Origin: Sciscionella marina DSM 45152
Lineage (GTDB): Bacteria; Actinomycetota; Actinomycetes; Mycobacteriales; Pseudonocardiaceae
Assembly (NCBI RefSeq): GCF_000379465.1
Contig: NZ_KB905385.1
Span: 62,001 to 126,000, forward strand
Length of the DNA stretch: 64,000 nt
Direction of reading: 5' to 3'
Within the stretch, counting starts at the first letter, position 1. Every line of letters begins with the position of its first letter. Below are positions 25,040 to 34,563 of this stretch, in pieces. Under the pieces are notes generated by a model. The model was not told the origin of the DNA and made no database searches. It was given only the letters and a program-made list of their open reading frames with translations. A program made the position numbers and the translations under genes.

Positions 25040-26037
25040 AGGATATCGGCGTGCTCGTCAAGCTCGGCGTCTTCCTCGTGGTGACCTCGCTGAGCACGGT
25101 GCTCATGGTGAACACGCTCGTGCAGCCGATGGCCGATCCCACGTATCACTACAGTGCCCGGTTCACCGATGCCGAAGGTGTCACCCCGGGAAGCGATGTG
25201 CGCATGGCCGGGGTCCGGGTCGGCCGGGTCACCGGGGTCAGCCAGCACGATGGCGTCGCGCAGGTGGACTTCGAGGTGGCCACGAAGCAGAAGGTCAGCC
25301 CGGACAGCACGGTCGCGGTGCGCTATGCCGATCTGCTCGGCAGCCGGTATCTGGCCGTCGGGCGCGGTGTCTCGCTCGGCCAGCGCCTGGAACCCGGTTC
25401 GGTGATCCCGTTGTCCCGCACCACACCCGCGGTCGATCTGACCACCCTGCTCAACGGATTCCGCCCGCTGTTCGACTCGCTCGAACCCGAACAGGCCAAC
25501 CAATTGGCGCGCTCCCTTGTCCGGGTGTTCCAGGGTGAGAAGGAGCCGATCGAGCAAGTGCTGAACACCGTGGTCTCGCTGACCTCGAAGATCACCAAGG
25601 ACGATCCGCTCATCGGGGCGCTGCTGGACAATCTGAACTCGGTGATCGGGTCGGTGCTCGGCAAAAAGCAGCAGTTCACCTCGCTGGTGTCCGCGCTCGG
25701 CAAGCTCATGCGGCTCGCCGTGGACGAACGCGGGCAGATCAGTGATGTGCTCGACTCCACCACCCGGATGGCGAACACCCTCGCCGGGGTCACCGAACAG
25801 TCCGGCGCGAAACTGACCAACAACCTCACGCTGCTCAACCAGGTGTCCGGTCAGCTTTCCCAGCATGGACCGGAACTGGTGCGTGCCTTCGGTTCCGCGA
25901 GCACGGGATTCGCCAAGCTCGGCAACCTGACCTCGTACGGCAGCTGGGCGAACGTCTATCTGTGCAGCGTGAGCCTCAAGCTCGGCCCGATCGACACCAC
26001 TCTGCCGCCCAATATCCACAGCGGGGTGTGCCGATGA
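25036..26037 (+). CDS. mceB: Mce protein B
   Basis: 333 residues. N-terminal anchor LVKLGVFLVVTSLSTVLMVNTLVQP, then the Mce domain YSARFTDAEGVTPGSDVRMAGVRVGRVTGV (about 36-65). The following VAVRYADLLGSRYLAVG is the classic end of the MlaD fold. A helical stalk occupies 110-300. Overlaps mceA by four bases (ATGA). One subunit of the predicted hetero-hexameric lipid-import channel. The C-terminus ends in a short Cys-containing segment (YLCSVSLKLGP, NIHSGVCR) seen in many actinobacterial Mce proteins. Confidence 0.93.
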   Translation: MKDIGVLVKLGVFLVVTSLSTVLMVNTLVQPMADPTYHYSARFTDAEGVTPGSDVRMAGVRVGRVTGVSQHDGVAQVDFEVATKQKVSPDSTVAVRYADLLGSRYLAVGRGVSLGQRLEPGSVIPLSRTTPAVDLTTLLNGFRPLFDSLEPEQANQLARSLVRVFQGEKEPIEQVLNTVVSLTSKITKDDPLIGALLDNLNSVIGSVLGKKQQFTSLVSALGKLMRLAVDERGQISDVLDSTTRMANTLAGVTEQSGAKLTNNLTLLNQVSGQLSQHGPELVRAFGSASTGFAKLGNLTSYGSWANVYLCSVSLKLGPIDTTLPPNIHSGVCR

Positions 26038-27023
26038 ACCTCAGCTCGATCAATCCGTTGCGCGCCGGGTCCATCGGGGTGCTGCTGATCGCGGCCGCGC
26101 TGCTCGCCGCGATCTTCGTGCCACGGGTGACGTTCGACGCGAACACCCATGAGTACACCGCCGATTTCGTGAACGCATCGGGGCTGCAGAACGGTTCCCA
26201 GGTGTACGTGGCCGGGGTGCCTTCCGGGCGGGTGACCGACCTGGAGATCGAGGGCGATCACGTGGCCGCGCACTTCCGGCTGGACCGCGATCAGCAGCTG
26301 GGCATCCGCACCACCGCGGAGATCAAGATCCAGACCGTGCTCGGCCGCCGCTACATCGCGGTGCGCCCGGCCGGGACCACCCCGATGCGGTCCGGGGACA
26401 CCATTCCTGCCAGCAGGACCTCGGTCCCCTTCGACGTCGGCTCGCTGGCCCGGTCCGCATCGAGTACCGCGGGAAGCCTGGACATCCAGGCGATGCAGGA
26501 CGCGATCAGCACGCTGCGCGGCAACCTGCCGACCGATCCGAAACTGATCGGGGACACCCTCAGCGGCGTCACCGGAGTCAGCAAAATGGTCGCCGAACGC
26601 AACGACCAGTTCCAGAAACTGTTGCGTGGAGCCAAATCCGTGACCGATGTGCTGGTCGGTCAGCGCAAGAACCTCAAGGAACTGCTGGGCAACGCGAAGG
26701 TGGTCGCCGAATATCTCGTGCAGCAGCGGGACGCGATCTCCACCCTGCTCACCGTCACGAACAAACTCATCGGCCAGGTCAGCCAGCTCATCAAGGACAA
26801 CGAGGCCAAGGTCGATCCACTGCTCACCAACCTGGTCACGCTCGCCGACGGCCTGAAAAAACACCAGTCGCTATTGGCCGAGGCGCTGAAGAACCTGCAC
26901 GACGGCTCGAAGAATCTGGCCAATGCCACCGGAAACGGGCCGTGGATCGACTTCGCGGTCCCCGGGATCCTGCTACCGGACAACGTCGACTGCGTGCTCG
27001 GCCTTGTCAAGGGGTGTAAGTGA
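26034..27023 (+). CDS. mceC: Mce protein C
   Basis: 329 residues from the ATG that overlaps the mceB stop (ATGA). Anchor SIGVLLIAAALLAAIFVPRVTF, Mce domain YTADFVNASGLQNGSQVYVAGVPSGRVTDL (about 40-69), with VLGRRYIAVRPAG as the fold's closing strand. The helical region includes KSVTDVLVGQRKNLKELLGNAKVVAEYLVQQRDAISTL, the Mce stalk. The C-terminus again has paired Cys (VDCVLGLVKGCK). An open frame extends 24 codons upstream but only inside mceB. Confidence 0.93.
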   Translation: MNLSSINPLRAGSIGVLLIAAALLAAIFVPRVTFDANTHEYTADFVNASGLQNGSQVYVAGVPSGRVTDLEIEGDHVAAHFRLDRDQQLGIRTTAEIKIQTVLGRRYIAVRPAGTTPMRSGDTIPASRTSVPFDVGSLARSASSTAGSLDIQAMQDAISTLRGNLPTDPKLIGDTLSGVTGVSKMVAERNDQFQKLLRGAKSVTDVLVGQRKNLKELLGNAKVVAEYLVQQRDAISTLLTVTNKLIGQVSQLIKDNEAKVDPLLTNLVTLADGLKKHQSLLAEALKNLHDGSKNLANATGNGPWIDFAVPGILLPDNVDCVLGLVKGCK

Positions 27024-28114
27024 TGCAGCGCTGGCGCAAACTCCTCATTCTCGGCGTGGTGCTCGCCCTCGTCGCGCTCACCGGCTGGTTCGCCTTCCTG
27101 CGGCCGAGTGCGCACCTGACCGTGCGCGCGGAGTTCACCGCCACCGCGAGCCTGTTCGCCGGGAACAAGGTCACCCAGCTCGGCCTGCCCATCGGCAAGG
27201 TGGAATCCGTTGTGCCGCACGGGAAAACCTCCACGGTCACGTTCACCGTGCCGAGCAGCACGAAGATTCCGGCGGACGCGCAGGCCTATGTGATGAACCC
27301 GGACGTGATCAGCGACCAGTACCTGGAGCTCACCCCGACCTATCACGGCGGCCCGCTGCTGAGCGACGGTGCGCGCATCCCGGTGGAGCGCACCCACGCC
27401 CCGGTGCCCTGGGACAAACTCGTGGACACCCTGGACACGCTCGCCAAGGCGTTCGGGCCGAGCAAGGACGATCCGCAGGGACTGCTCGGCGGTGGACTCA
27501 AGGACACCGCCAAAGCCTTCGACGGCAACGGGAAGAAGGTCAACGAGGCGATCAAGAGCATTGGCAGCGCCAGCTCGCTCGTCGTCTCCGGTACCCCGGA
27601 CGCCAAGCGCATGCTCACCAGCCTGCAGCAGCTGGTCAGCGTGGTGGACGAGAACCAGTCCTCGATCGATTCCCTTTCCGGCACGGTCAATGCGATCACC
27701 GGGGAATATCAGTCCCACCAGCAGACCATCAACGACACCATCGGCAAACTGACCGGGCTGATGCAGCAGGCCTCGGACCTGCTCAACAAGTACGGCAACC
27801 GCATCGACGGAACCGTCAAGAGCTTCGCCGACACCACACAGACCCTTTCGGACCTGCGCTACCGGATTGTGGACGGGATCAAATACCTCCCGCTGGCGAT
27901 GCAGAACCTGTCCCGGACGATCAAGGACAAACGCGCCCGGCTGCGCATCGATGTGTCGACAAATCTGCAGCAGTTCGCCTCCACGCAGGAACTGTGCAAG
28001 ACACTGCCGAATCCGCTGTGCAGCGGGGCGGGAATCGTGAACCCGATCCCCGGCCCGCCGCCACCGCAATGGGATCCGCTCGCCTTCCTCGATCCGGCAC
28101 GGGGGGCGAAATGA
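27020..28114 (+). CDS. mceD: Mce protein D
   Basis: 364 residues from GTG 27020, or 363 from the adjacent ATG 27023. Both overlap the mceC stop. Anchor LLILGVVLALVALTGWFAFL, then the Mce domain LTVRAEFTATASLFAGNKVTQLGLPIGKVESV and VMNPDVISDQYLELTP. A long helical stalk contains heptad-like Leu/Ile positions. The C-terminus is proline-rich (NPIPGPPPPQWDPLAFLDPARG), common in the fourth Mce protein of actinobacterial operons. Part of the predicted lipid-import hexamer. Confidence 0.92.
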   Translation: MMQRWRKLLILGVVLALVALTGWFAFLRPSAHLTVRAEFTATASLFAGNKVTQLGLPIGKVESVVPHGKTSTVTFTVPSSTKIPADAQAYVMNPDVISDQYLELTPTYHGGPLLSDGARIPVERTHAPVPWDKLVDTLDTLAKAFGPSKDDPQGLLGGGLKDTAKAFDGNGKKVNEAIKSIGSASSLVVSGTPDAKRMLTSLQQLVSVVDENQSSIDSLSGTVNAITGEYQSHQQTINDTIGKLTGLMQQASDLLNKYGNRIDGTVKSFADTTQTLSDLRYRIVDGIKYLPLAMQNLSRTIKDKRARLRIDVSTNLQQFASTQELCKTLPNPLCSGAGIVNPIPGPPPPQWDPLAFLDPARGAK

Positions 28115-29169
28115 CGCGCAGGTTCACCGTTCTCGCCTTGGGCACGCTGCTCACCGTCGCGCTGAGCGGCTGCGGGCTCAGCTTCCAGAACTTCCCGATG
28201 GGCACCGGTTCCTCCGCGGCAACCTATCCGATCACCATCGAGGTCAGCGATGCCGCGCAGCTGCCGGTCGGCGGTCTGGTCCGGGTCGGGCAATCGGATG
28301 TCGGCCGGGTCGCCGAGGTCACCGTGCACGACTACGTCGCGCGGATCACCGCGAACATCAACAACGGCGTCGTCCTGCCCAAAGGTACCGGGGCGCGGCT
28401 GCAGTTGCCCTCACCGCTCGGCGAGGAGTACGTGAAACTGCTGCCACCGCAGGGAACCGGCACGGCACCGATGCGCGGCGAGGACGTCATCCCGCTCGCC
28501 GACACCTCCCGCGGCCCGGATCCCGAGCAGCTGCTCGCCTCGCTCGGCACCCTGCTACGCGGCAGCGGTATCGCCCAGGTGAAGACCCTGGTGCGGGAGA
28601 CCAACACCATCGTCGGCGGGCGCGAGGGCGAGATCCGCGAGCTGCTGTCCAGGGTGCACACCGTGCTGTCCACTTTGGACTCGCAGAGCGGGAACATCGA
28701 GAAGACACTGCACAATCTGAACCAGCTGACCGGCTACGCGAACGAGAACAAGGCGGTGCTGGACAGGGCGATCACCGAGACCGAACCCGGGATCAAGGCG
28801 ATCCTCGCCCAGAAGGACCGGCTCAACTCGCTGATCGGCAAGGTGGGCGATCTGTCCGCGACCGTGGAAGGGGTCGTCGGGAAGAACAAGCGCGACATCG
28901 TCGAATTCATCGACAAATTCCAGGCCCCGCTGTCCAGCCTGGCCAAGATCGGCGATCAGGTCGGCACCATCACCAAGGGCATCTCGAAGGTCGGGCCGAA
29001 CCTCACCGCCGGGGTACCCGGTGATTACCTGACCGTGAACATGCGGGCGGATCTGCCGCCGCTGATCGGCAAACTGGTCGGGCAGGTGGCCAACGGTCTC
29101 GACCGGCCGGACAAGGCACCGCGGACCGGTGGTCCGGACAAACTGATGCAGAAGGCGGTGGGGAAATGA
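28111..29169 (+). CDS. mceE: Mce protein E, lipoprotein
   Basis: 352 residues. The N-terminus MTRRFTVLALGTLLTVALSG followed by Cys21 is a lipoprotein signal with an LSGC lipobox. This is typical of the fifth Mce protein (LprK/LprN type), which is tethered by lipid rather than a membrane helix. Mce domain YPITIEVSDAAQLPVGGLVRVGQSDVGRVAEV (about 40-71). Overlaps mceD by four bases (ATGA). Confidence 0.94.
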   Translation: MTRRFTVLALGTLLTVALSGCGLSFQNFPMGTGSSAATYPITIEVSDAAQLPVGGLVRVGQSDVGRVAEVTVHDYVARITANINNGVVLPKGTGARLQLPSPLGEEYVKLLPPQGTGTAPMRGEDVIPLADTSRGPDPEQLLASLGTLLRGSGIAQVKTLVRETNTIVGGREGEIRELLSRVHTVLSTLDSQSGNIEKTLHNLNQLTGYANENKAVLDRAITETEPGIKAILAQKDRLNSLIGKVGDLSATVEGVVGKNKRDIVEFIDKFQAPLSSLAKIGDQVGTITKGISKVGPNLTAGVPGDYLTVNMRADLPPLIGKLVGQVANGLDRPDKAPRTGGPDKLMQKAVGK

Positions 29170-30413
29170 AACAGCGGATGCCGATCATCCGGTTGATCGC
29201 CTTCATCGTCGTCGGTTTTCTCGCCGCGGGCCTGGTCGTCGCCCAGACCGTGGGGCAGGACGCACTCTCGGGCACCTACCGGGTGAGCATGCACCTGCCG
29301 GAAACCGGGGGAATAGTGCAGAACTCCCAGGTGACCTATCGCGGCACCCCGATCGGCACGGTCGACTCGGTCACCATCGATCCCGGCGGCAACGGCATCA
29401 CACTCGAGCTGGCGATCAAGACCGAGTACCGGATCCCGAAGGACACCATGGCCGCGGTGAGCATGGATGTGCCGATCGCGATCGAACACGTGGACCTGCA
29501 GCCGCGCACCGATTCCGGGCCCTACCTCGCCGACGGGGACACGATCCCGGCCAGGGACACCGAACTCCCCGTCCCGTTCGACCGTTTCCTCAAGGACGGC
29601 ACCGATCTGCTGTCCACCATCGACACCAAGGACCTGGCGAAGGTGGGGGACGAGGCACAGGACGCGCTGTCCGGGATGGAACCACAGCTGCACACCCTGC
29701 TGCGGAATTCCGAACAGCTGATGGGGACCACCGAGGAGATCACCCCGCAGCTGATCGACCTGACCGACCGGGGAACCGCGACAATCCAGAAGAATCAGGG
29801 ACTCGTCGACCAGTTGCCCGCGCTCGCGAAGAAAGTACGCGGGATGACCGCCGATATGAAGGGGCTCACCCCGAAGGCGGGTGCGCTGCTCACCGACGGG
29901 AACGCGATGATCAGGCGGATCATGCCGATCCTGAACCGCAATCAGCGCTCCATCGCGCTGATCGTGTCCAACCTGGCCAATGTCACGCAGGTACTCTCGC
30001 TGAACCTGCCCACCCTGGCCGGATCGCTGACCGACGGGCCGAAGGGCATCAACGACTTCTCCAGCGTGTTCTTCCCGAGCCCGCTGCATCCCGGGGTCAC
30101 CGATGCCGCGGTCGACCTCACCGGGGCGCCCGGCCCGGTGTGCTACTACGGTACCCAGCGGCGCACCCCGCAGCAGACCGGTTCCCGGCCGGTCGAGGCC
30201 AACTGGAACTGCCCGGGCGACAAGCAGTACCTGCAACAACGTGGCTCGGTGAACGCGCCGCGATCCCCGACGAATCCCGAGATCGGTACCTATGATCCGA
30301 AGACGCGGATCGCGACGAGGCAGGACGGTTCGAAACTGAAGCTGGGTGACGGCAAGCCACCGGTGACCGGGCCACAGTCCTGGAGCGCTGTCATGATGCA
30401 AGGAATACAGTAG
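29166..30413 (+). CDS. mceF: Mce protein F
   Basis: 415 residues. Anchor IIRLIAFIVVGFLAAGLVVAQTVG, Mce domain YRVSMHLPETGGIVQNSQVTYRGTPIGTVDSV (about 38-69). The end of the fold is VPIAIEHVDLQPRTDSGPYLADGDTIP. The helical stalk is followed by a Cys-containing C-terminal region (GAPGPVCYYGTQRRTP, NWNCPGDKQ) found in the sixth Mce protein. Overlaps mceE by four bases. This completes the six-gene set. Confidence 0.93.
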   Translation: MKQRMPIIRLIAFIVVGFLAAGLVVAQTVGQDALSGTYRVSMHLPETGGIVQNSQVTYRGTPIGTVDSVTIDPGGNGITLELAIKTEYRIPKDTMAAVSMDVPIAIEHVDLQPRTDSGPYLADGDTIPARDTELPVPFDRFLKDGTDLLSTIDTKDLAKVGDEAQDALSGMEPQLHTLLRNSEQLMGTTEEITPQLIDLTDRGTATIQKNQGLVDQLPALAKKVRGMTADMKGLTPKAGALLTDGNAMIRRIMPILNRNQRSIALIVSNLANVTQVLSLNLPTLAGSLTDGPKGINDFSSVFFPSPLHPGVTDAAVDLTGAPGPVCYYGTQRRTPQQTGSRPVEANWNCPGDKQYLQQRGSVNAPRSPTNPEIGTYDPKTRIATRQDGSKLKLGDGKPPVTGPQSWSAVMMQGIQ

Positions 30414-30423
30414 GGATTCGACG

Positions 30424-31137
30424 ATGAGCGAGACGACCGTGAACGACGAAGACACCGATGCGATCGAGCGCAAGTGGGTCGAGGACGACACCACCGAGAC
30501 CGACGCCGCCGGAAAGGCCGAAGCTCCCGAGGCCGCCGGGACCGAGGCCGCCGAAACACCGGACTCCGAGGCCGCCGAGGCCGCGGAACCCGAGGCTGCG
30601 GAGACGTCCCCCGAAGCCACTGAAGCCGAGCCCACCGGTACCGAGCCGCGACGCGCCGCGAAATGGTTGCGCGCCAAGGTTCTCGTGCCGAGTGTGGCCT
30701 TTCTGGTGGTGCTCGCCGCCGCCGTGTTCTTCGCGGTCAGCTACTTCCAGCTCAACTCCGCCGATTCCGACCGCACCGAGGCACTGCAGGCAGGCAACCG
30801 GATCATGAAGAGCCTCGGTGACTTCGACTACCAGGACATCAACAAGAACATCGAAGCGGTGACCGCGGACGCCAGCGACGGATTCCGGCCGCAGTACAAG
30901 AACCTGGTCAACCAGTTGCGCGGCAAGGTGCAGGAGCTCAAGGCGAAGTCCACAATGGACATCGTCGCCTCCGGGGTGACCCGGGTACAGGGTGACAAGG
31001 CCGATCTGGTCTTCCTCTCCAACCAGACCGTCACCAACGCCCAGCACAAGGAACCCGTCGTGCAACCCTGGCGCACCCAGGTCACTCTTGTCCGCCAGGG
31101 CGGCAGCTGGAAACTCGACGGCATGACCTTCGTGTGA
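30424..31137 (+). CDS. Mce-associated membrane protein
   Basis: 237 residues. The first 78 are strongly acidic and Ala/Glu/Thr-rich (EAAETPDSEAAEAAEPEAAE and similar). One membrane helix follows (VPSVAFLVVLAAAVFFAVSYF, about 88-108), then an extracytoplasmic domain with a SnoaL/NTF2-like pattern ending in TLVRQGGSWKLDGMTFV. This is the layout of Mas (Mce-associated) proteins at the end of actinobacterial mce operons, thought to stabilise the transporter. It lies ten bases after mceF. The very acidic cytoplasmic tail is longer than usual. Confidence 0.86.
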   Translation: MSETTVNDEDTDAIERKWVEDDTTETDAAGKAEAPEAAGTEAAETPDSEAAEAAEPEAAETSPEATEAEPTGTEPRRAAKWLRAKVLVPSVAFLVVLAAAVFFAVSYFQLNSADSDRTEALQAGNRIMKSLGDFDYQDINKNIEAVTADASDGFRPQYKNLVNQLRGKVQELKAKSTMDIVASGVTRVQGDKADLVFLSNQTVTNAQHKEPVVQPWRTQVTLVRQGGSWKLDGMTFV

Positions 31138-31478
31138 GAATGTCCGACTCGGCTGCCTGGCGGTGTGGGTTGCCCGGGTGGCAACAGCGGCTTCGCCGCC
31201 GGAAAAGACTTTGTCGCGGCACCCTGCCCGGTACTGCGCCGTTGGCCACAGTGTCGTGAAACGGAACAGTCGATATCGGTTAAACCGGTGTCCGTCGGCC
31301 ATTCCGCCCCAGTCCCGCGTCCGCCGCCAGCATATCGCTCCCGAGCATCCCGCGACCGAACAGGATCTCAACCTGGCTCAACCACAAGGAAAACGACACG
31401 CCACGTCATTTTGTGACAAGTTCCTGACCCGGCCTGGCGAGCCAGCAGCTGCCGGTCGGTCCGTGCGTCAGGGATGGT
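31138..31478. other. Non-coding stretch after the mce operon
   Basis: No frame here has coding character. A weak hairpin at 31169-31185 is the only structure noted. The downstream half is less G/C-biased than the genes around it. Confidence 0.5.
31169..31185 (+). terminator. Weak hairpin after the mce operon
   Basis: GTTGCC (31169-31174) pairs with GGCAAC (31180-31185) around CGGGT, 31 bases after the stop of the Mce-associated gene. The stem is only 6 bp and no T run follows, so it is only a candidate end of the mce transcript. Confidence 0.3.
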
Positions 31479-32267
31479 TCAGCATGGTTTCCGGCCGCGT
31501 GTGTAGACCAACCGGAAAAACCAGTACCGCATGAGCGGGTCGCGCAGTAGTTCCTGGAGTCGCGCCAGTTCATCCGGGGTGCATCCGGCTGCGGCCAGTG
31601 GGGGTTCGGCTTGCCGTACGAGGGCTTCGAGCACTTCGCCATGTGGGTCGCCGCCCATGGCGGTCTCGGAGAACTCCTCGGCGTGCAGCTCGTGGAGCTC
31701 GGCGGCGGCCATCCGGCGGTAGACCCGGTGCCCCCATCGGTAGTCCTGGTCGGCGGCCGGTCCGACGATTTCGGCCGCGATGCGCCAAACTTTCGCGAAT
31801 ATCGCTTCGTCGTGCGTGCTGGGAGCGGAGATCGACTGCGGGAAGTGGACTACCTCGCCCAATACCAGCCACCCGCCCGGCGCGAGCGCGTCGACGAGCA
31901 TCTCGAAGATCTCCTCGCGACGCGGCAGGTGCACCAGGACCAGTCGCGCGTGGATCACGTCGAACGGACCTGGTACCGGGAGTCCGTCGTTGATGTCGTG
32001 GCGGTAGATCTCGATGCCGGGACGTTCGAGGAGATGGTCGGTCTCCAGGTCGACGGCGACCACGGTCCCATCCGGGCCTGTGCGGTCGGCCATCCAGTTC
32101 GCCACAGATCCGCTGCCCGCACCGAGTTCCAAGCAGCGTTGGCCGGGCAGGATGCCGGCCGTGCCGAGGAACTCGGCGGTCTTTCGGCCGAGCACCAAGT
32201 CGAGACCGGTGACATGCTGTCGACCGGACTCGGAACCGGTATCGAAAAGGTATTCGCTTTCGGGCAT
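31479..32267 (-). CDS. Class I SAM-dependent methyltransferase
   Basis: 262 residues. Motif I is CLELGAGSGSVANWMADR (about 46-63), motif II VVAVDLETDHL, motif III region FDVIHARLVLVHLPRREEIF and motif IV LAPGGWLVLGEV. These bind S-adenosylmethionine. The C-terminal half is specific to small-molecule methyltransferases of the UbiE/methyltransf-23 type; the substrate is unknown. The ATG at 32267 has GAGGAG upstream. The longer open frame before it is not G/C-third-position biased and is rejected. The gene faces the mce operon end. Confidence 0.86.
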   Translation of the reverse strand: MPESEYLFDTGSESGRQHVTGLDLVLGRKTAEFLGTAGILPGQRCLELGAGSGSVANWMADRTGPDGTVVAVDLETDHLLERPGIEIYRHDINDGLPVPGPFDVIHARLVLVHLPRREEIFEMLVDALAPGGWLVLGEVVHFPQSISAPSTHDEAIFAKVWRIAAEIVGPAADQDYRWGHRVYRRMAAAELHELHAEEFSETAMGGDPHGEVLEALVRQAEPPLAAAGCTPDELARLQELLRDPLMRYWFFRLVYTRGRKPC

Positions 32268-33909
32268 GGGGTGCTCCTCGGGGACAACGGTCTGAGCTCG
32301 AATCCACCGCCACCGGATACTCCTCGCTATCGTTCGATGACCCGAATCCGGTGTCTGCGGTGGGGCTGATGCCGGTATCGCGGCTGGTATACGAGGCGGG
32401 TCCGCTTCGGCATGGGTCGGGTCTGCGCCCAGTCGCTCCAAGCCTACGGACGCGGCATCTGATGGTAGTACGGATACTCGCGATCACTGAGCTGAACGCC
32501 GTCTCACAGGGGACCTCCGTATACCGGATGCCGGAATGCTGGGAAATCTCACCGGCCGGAGCTCAAACGTACCTGTGCCGAGCCCGGCTGGACCAGGATC
32601 AAACCTGCCAACTCCTTGACGCAGGACACCGACGGTGTCTCGATCCGTTGTCCCGGCGCCGAACGTACCCATGCCGAATCCGACAAGCACGGGAACGATT
32701 CTCGCTGAACAGGCCGCCATCACCGTGCACCAGGACCCGCCATCACCGAACCGTCCATCCCCGAACTCCAGGTTCGATTACTTGTGCTGTGCGGTGGCCG
32801 GTGCGATGTCCGCTCAGCAAAACCGCCGGAGCATCGCTGATGGTCCCGGATCCGGTTCGACCCTCGAAGTCGATTGCAGCGTGGGGGCGCGCGTTCGATC
32901 CCCGCGACCGCGGTGTTCGCGCGGGCGCGGCAGAGAGATGACCGGGCAGCGTGGCGGCTCGCTGATGGCTTTCCGGGTCGGTGTGACCGGCTCACTCGTG
33001 GGTTGCCGCCCCTGATCCGAACGAACCGCCCGACCGATCTTCGAACCCGGGACGATGTTTCGTCCGAAACGGGGCCGGGTATGGGCGACGTCGAACGGAC
33101 GGAACGCCCGCAACACCGCCACCCGCTCAGGCGTTTCCGTTCGCCGAACCTACCATGAAGGAGTATGCCGATGGTGCATCCGATTCCCCCTGGGCCCGAG
33201 CCGATTCCAGGACCGCCGGACCCGCATCCGGTGCCGCGACCTCCCGATCCGATGCCGCGGCCCACGCCGCCACCGGATCCTCCGACGCCGCCTCCTCCCT
33301 CGGAACCGGAACCGACGAACGGTACCGGTCTGGGAGCCGGCTGTGGTCATCCGGGCGGTTCGGATGCGGCCTCCGCGGCGCGGTTCGATCGCGCCGTTCC
33401 TCATGTTCGGCGCGGGGCAGGCAGGTCATCAGCCCACCGCCGCTGATGAGGTCCACGATCGAACCGGTTGAAGCTGGCCGGGGCCATCGGTGCCACGGCC
33501 ATCGACGTCGGGTTTCACGCCCATGACCCACGCGGGCGCGAACATCCGGAGACGACCAGGAACTGCTTGGCCGGTTCGGTCAAGGTGACCGGAACGCGGC
33601 GATATCCGAGCAGCGATCCAGTTCGCCGTTCTTGACGAGCAGTTCGAGCGAGACGCAGGTGGAGAGCAGCACATCGGTGAGGCGTTCCGCGACCTCCTCG
33701 CGGGTCTGGTCCGGCCGCCATGGTCTCGAACCCGCCGAACCGCCAGTGCCAGACGCAGCAACGGCGCCGAGTCCGGATCGCATGGATCGAGCGAAACGAG
33801 AGGGTGTTTCGATATGAATTCCGTTCGGTTTTCCCTACCGACGACGCCCGACCGTCAGGAGAATGCACTGCGGAATGCGAGTCCGAGTGCCACGTAACGC
33901 TCGCGGGAA
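32268..33909. other. Gene-poor 1.6 kb region with possible gene remnants
   Basis: Many overlapping frames exist but none shows consistent G/C third positions, domain motifs and a good start together. The base composition is less skewed than in flanking genes. The best candidate is the Pro-rich frame at 33165. On the minus strand, the 33580-33783 frame holds a helical, gene-like run (REEVAERLTDVLLSTCVSLE) that stops abruptly. This suggests a decayed gene. No tRNA or IS ends were seen. Confidence 0.5.
33165..33446 (+). CDS. Possible small proline-rich protein
   Basis: 93 residues. After MPMVHPIP come dense Pro-rich repeats (PPGPEPIPGPPDPHPVPRPP and PPPDPPTPPPPSEPEP, up to about residue 50), then Gly/Ala-rich sequence. 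AAGGAG lies four bases before the ATG, the best initiation site in this gene-poor region. The second half loses the repeat and has no clear character, so the gene may be truncated or the true end earlier. Not recognised as a known family. Confidence 0.35.
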   Translation: MPMVHPIPPGPEPIPGPPDPHPVPRPPDPMPRPTPPPDPPTPPPPSEPEPTNGTGLGAGCGHPGGSDAASAARFDRAVPHVRRGAGRSSAHRR

Positions 33910-34530
33910 TCAGCCCAGGTGACGGATGTGGGCGAGCCAGGCCGGCCGGTCCAGAATTCCGACCGGCAAGCCGGATTCCGCCCAGTGCTTCTCGTTCACC
34001 GAGACGCGATAGGAACTCTGCTCGATGGACTCGATCTTCCAGTCCGCCCCGAATGCCGCCCGGATGGTGCCCGCGCTGATCTGTGGCCCCATCCTGGGTT
34101 CGGCCTCGGCGAGGGCGAGAATGTGCACGAGCGCGCCAGGCAGGCAGACGCGATGCAGCGCCTCGGCGTAGGCGCGCCCGCTCTCGCCATCGAAGACGTG
34201 GAACAGGGCGCTGTCGAGCACGGTCTCGTACCGGGCCGGACCGGTGAGCGCGAGCGCGTCGGCGACCTCGAACCGGGCCGGAACCCCGTGTGCGGCGGCG
34301 TTTTCCCGGGCCCGGGCGATGGCGGAATCGGCGAAGTCGATGCCGAGGATGTCGTAGCCGCGTTCGGTGAGCGCGATCGTGTGCTCCCCGGTTCCCGCAC
34401 CGGGTTCGAGTACGGCGCCGCGGATGAGCCCGGCGCGTTCGAGTTCGAGCACGGCGGGCTGGGGCTGGTCGATGATCCAGCCCGCGGTGCCGTTCTCGTA
34501 GGCCGCTTCGAAGGTGTTTTTCGTTGTCAT
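33910..34530 (-). CDS. Class I SAM-dependent methyltransferase (thiopurine-methyltransferase-like)
   Basis: 206 residues. GAVLEPGAGTGEHTIALTERG (about 38-58) is the SAM-binding motif I, and ILGIDFADSAIARARENAAAHG is motif II with the acidic residue for the ribose. YETVLDSALFHVFDGE is the post-motif strand. The N-terminal segment (FEAAYENGTAGWIIDQPQPAV) resembles the lid of thiopurine/tellurite-type methyltransferases. Substrate unknown. It is downstream of the acyl-reductase fusion on the same strand with a 33-base gap, so the two may be co-transcribed. Confidence 0.86.
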   Translation of the reverse strand: MTTKNTFEAAYENGTAGWIIDQPQPAVLELERAGLIRGAVLEPGAGTGEHTIALTERGYDILGIDFADSAIARARENAAAHGVPARFEVADALALTGPARYETVLDSALFHVFDGESGRAYAEALHRVCLPGALVHILALAEAEPRMGPQISAGTIRAAFGADWKIESIEQSSYRVSVNEKHWAESGLPVGILDRPAWLAHIRHLG

Positions 34531-34563
34531 ACCCCGAGCATGCAACCTAAAGCAAAGTTGAGG

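Noticed and set aside
32880-32910. tRNA T-arm-like GCGTTCGATCCCCGC sequence
   Set aside because: The flanking stem does not pair and no anticodon or acceptor arms can be folded around it.
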